From Candidatus Nitrosotenuis sp. (GTDB lineage: Archaea > Thermoproteota > Nitrososphaeria > Nitrososphaerales > Nitrosopumilaceae), in assembly GCA_023252015.1 (NCBI GenBank), contig JAHEXS010000023.1, forward strand, positions 1 to 12,858: a DNA stretch of 12,858 nucleotides, in the 5' to 3' direction. Each line of letters opens with the position of its first letter. Positions within the stretch are counted from its first letter, which is position 1. This document shows, piece after piece, positions 12,114 to 12,858 of this stretch. Position numbers and translations under genes: made by a program. The notes below the pieces were generated by a model. It saw only the letters and a list, made by a program, of their open reading frames with translations, did no database searches and was not told the DNA's origin.

Positions 12114-12680
12114 ATGGTCGACAAAAAAATATTCGTACTGGCACTCGCTGTCGTATTAGCACTAGGAACCTTAGGTCCAAACTTGGCCCACATGTTCCAA
12201 ACTGCTGAAGCACACGGTGTACAAGCACAGTTGCAAAGTCGTTTCGTGAAAATTGAAGACGAGACATTCAACAGACAATCCCTGCAAACAGGTGAAGAGC
12301 TAGTCATCAGTGGCAAGTTCGTTAGTCTTGTTGAAAGAGACCTAAGAGGTTGGAACTCTATATTCTCAGAGTCAACCAACGCAGGTAACAGATGGGAAAT
12401 TCTAGCAAGAAGCCCACCAGGAAACGTCTTTCAGATACCAGGTAATGCCGTAATCCCATATGAGATTAGAGCAAAGGCATTAGAACCAGGTGTATATCAC
12501 GTACACACTCAACTCAACGTTGCTTCAGTTGGACCAGGATTAGGCCCAGGACAAACAGTAGTAGTTACTGGCGAACCAATATTGAAACCAATTCCATATA
12601 CAAACATCATGTATCAATCAATCATCATTGGAGTTGGCTACGTCATAACATTCGCAACTCGCCCCTGGCAAGTAATCTAA
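12114..12680 (+). CDS. amoB: Archaeal ammonia monooxygenase subunit B
   Basis: AmoB carries the extracytoplasmic copper-binding domain of the ammonia monooxygenase. The 188-aa product has a signal peptide or N-terminal anchor (KKIFVLALAVVLALGTLG, residues 4-21, cleavage likely before AHGVQAQ), then one cupredoxin-like domain and a C-terminal span (about 165-182). His34 (AHGVQAQLQSRF) and the His129-x-His131 pair (GVYHVHTQLNV) correspond to the PmoB copper ligands His33, His137 and His139. As in other archaea, the long second cupredoxin domain of bacterial PmoB/AmoB is missing. The gene is divergent from amoC. The ATG at 12114 is the first in frame and 14 bases behind the small ORF, with no clear leaderless box A. 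Confidence 0.97.
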   Translation: MVDKKIFVLALAVVLALGTLGPNLAHMFQTAEAHGVQAQLQSRFVKIEDETFNRQSLQTGEELVISGKFVSLVERDLRGWNSIFSESTNAGNRWEILARSPPGNVFQIPGNAVIPYEIRAKALEPGVYHVHTQLNVASVGPGLGPGQTVVVTGEPILKPIPYTNIMYQSIIIGVGYVITFATRPWQVI

Positions 12681-12798
12681 ACCAACAACCCCCTCTTTTC
12701 ATTTTATTATGTATCAGCAAAACCCAGACCTTACGCATTTCAAAATCACATCAGGCAGATTTAGAAAAGACTTTATGTAAACTAGGAATGATGCAGGC
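12681..12798. other. Intergenic region after amoB
   Basis: The only features seen are a pyrimidine-rich tract, CCCCCTCTTTTCATTTTATT (about 12689-12708), behind the amoB stop, which may terminate transcription, and a box-like CTTTATGTAA (about 12770-12779) about 25 bp before the next ATG. No frame in between looks coding. Confidence 0.45.
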
Positions 12799-12858
12799 AT
12801 GATTTGGCCAGGAATGGGAGATCCTGCAAAGAGGAGAAAAACGCTCAAGTTTCTAATC
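12799..12858 (+). CDS. Start of an unidentified gene (20 codons in the window)
   Basis: ATG at 12799 opens MIWPGMGDPAKRRKTLKFLI and continues past the window edge without a stop. The basic stretch PAKRRKTLKF followed by hydrophobic residues suggests the N-terminal cytoplasmic tail of a membrane protein. The start is supported by the box CTTTATGTAA about 25 bp upstream. The fragment is too short to assign a family. Confidence 0.55.
   Translation, partial: MIWPGMGDPAKRRKTLKFLI

Noticed and set aside
12074..12379. 101-aa minus-strand frame over the amoB start
   Set aside because: Antisense to amoB, whose copper ligands and signal peptide are plain.

Overview
The window comes from an ammonia-oxidising archaeon (Thaumarchaeota/Nitrososphaerota, group I.1a). 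The decisive evidence is a complete archaeal amo cluster (amoA, amoX, amoC, amoB) at 10.0-12.7 kb. Supporting signs are archaeal-type PheS/PheT, TrpRS and CoaD, tRNAs with short bulge-helix-bulge introns and no encoded CCA, and an A/T-rich box about 26-28 bp before many start codons (leaderless transcripts). Base composition looks less AT-rich than I expect for Nitrosopumilus, so a Nitrosotenuis-like genus is my guess, not a demonstrated fact.

Layout. 1-2111 (minus): pheT (5' part only) and pheS, overlapping. 2158-3548 (plus): trpS and a 93-aa unknown gene, divergent from pheS across one TTTAAA box. 3545-4881 (minus): an unknown 109-aa gene, coaD, and a hicBA toxin-antitoxin locus whose hicA lacks a usable start. 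4984-6264 (minus): a secreted protein and a 35-aa membrane protein. 6341-8870: four tRNA genes (Ala-UGC, Ile-GAU with one intron, Leu-UAA with two introns, Thr-GGU) interleaved with a thioredoxin-fold protein, a winged-helix regulator with a degenerate B12-type sensor region, and a small ribbon-helix-helix/zinc-ligand-like protein. 8871-9914: a gene-poor stretch with repeats, then an apparently solitary Dam-type adenine methyltransferase. 10038-11830 (minus): amoA, amoX, amoC. 11986-12680 (plus): a 37-aa ORF, then amoB. 12799 to the end: start of another gene.

How it works together. AmoA, AmoB and AmoC form the membrane copper ammonia monooxygenase, and AmoX is its conserved archaeal companion. 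Each of amoA, amoX and amoC has its own TATA box at leaderless spacing, and a hairpin plus T-tract follows amoC, so they look separately transcribed. amoB is divergent and has no clear box at leaderless distance; the nearest good TATA box precedes the 37-aa ORF, so the two may share a transcript. The rest is translation machinery, CoA synthesis and accessory genes. No large mobile element or CRISPR array was seen. The least explained items are the 37-aa ORF before amoB, the broken hicA, the B12-sensor-like regulator without its histidine, and the repeats around tRNA-Thr.
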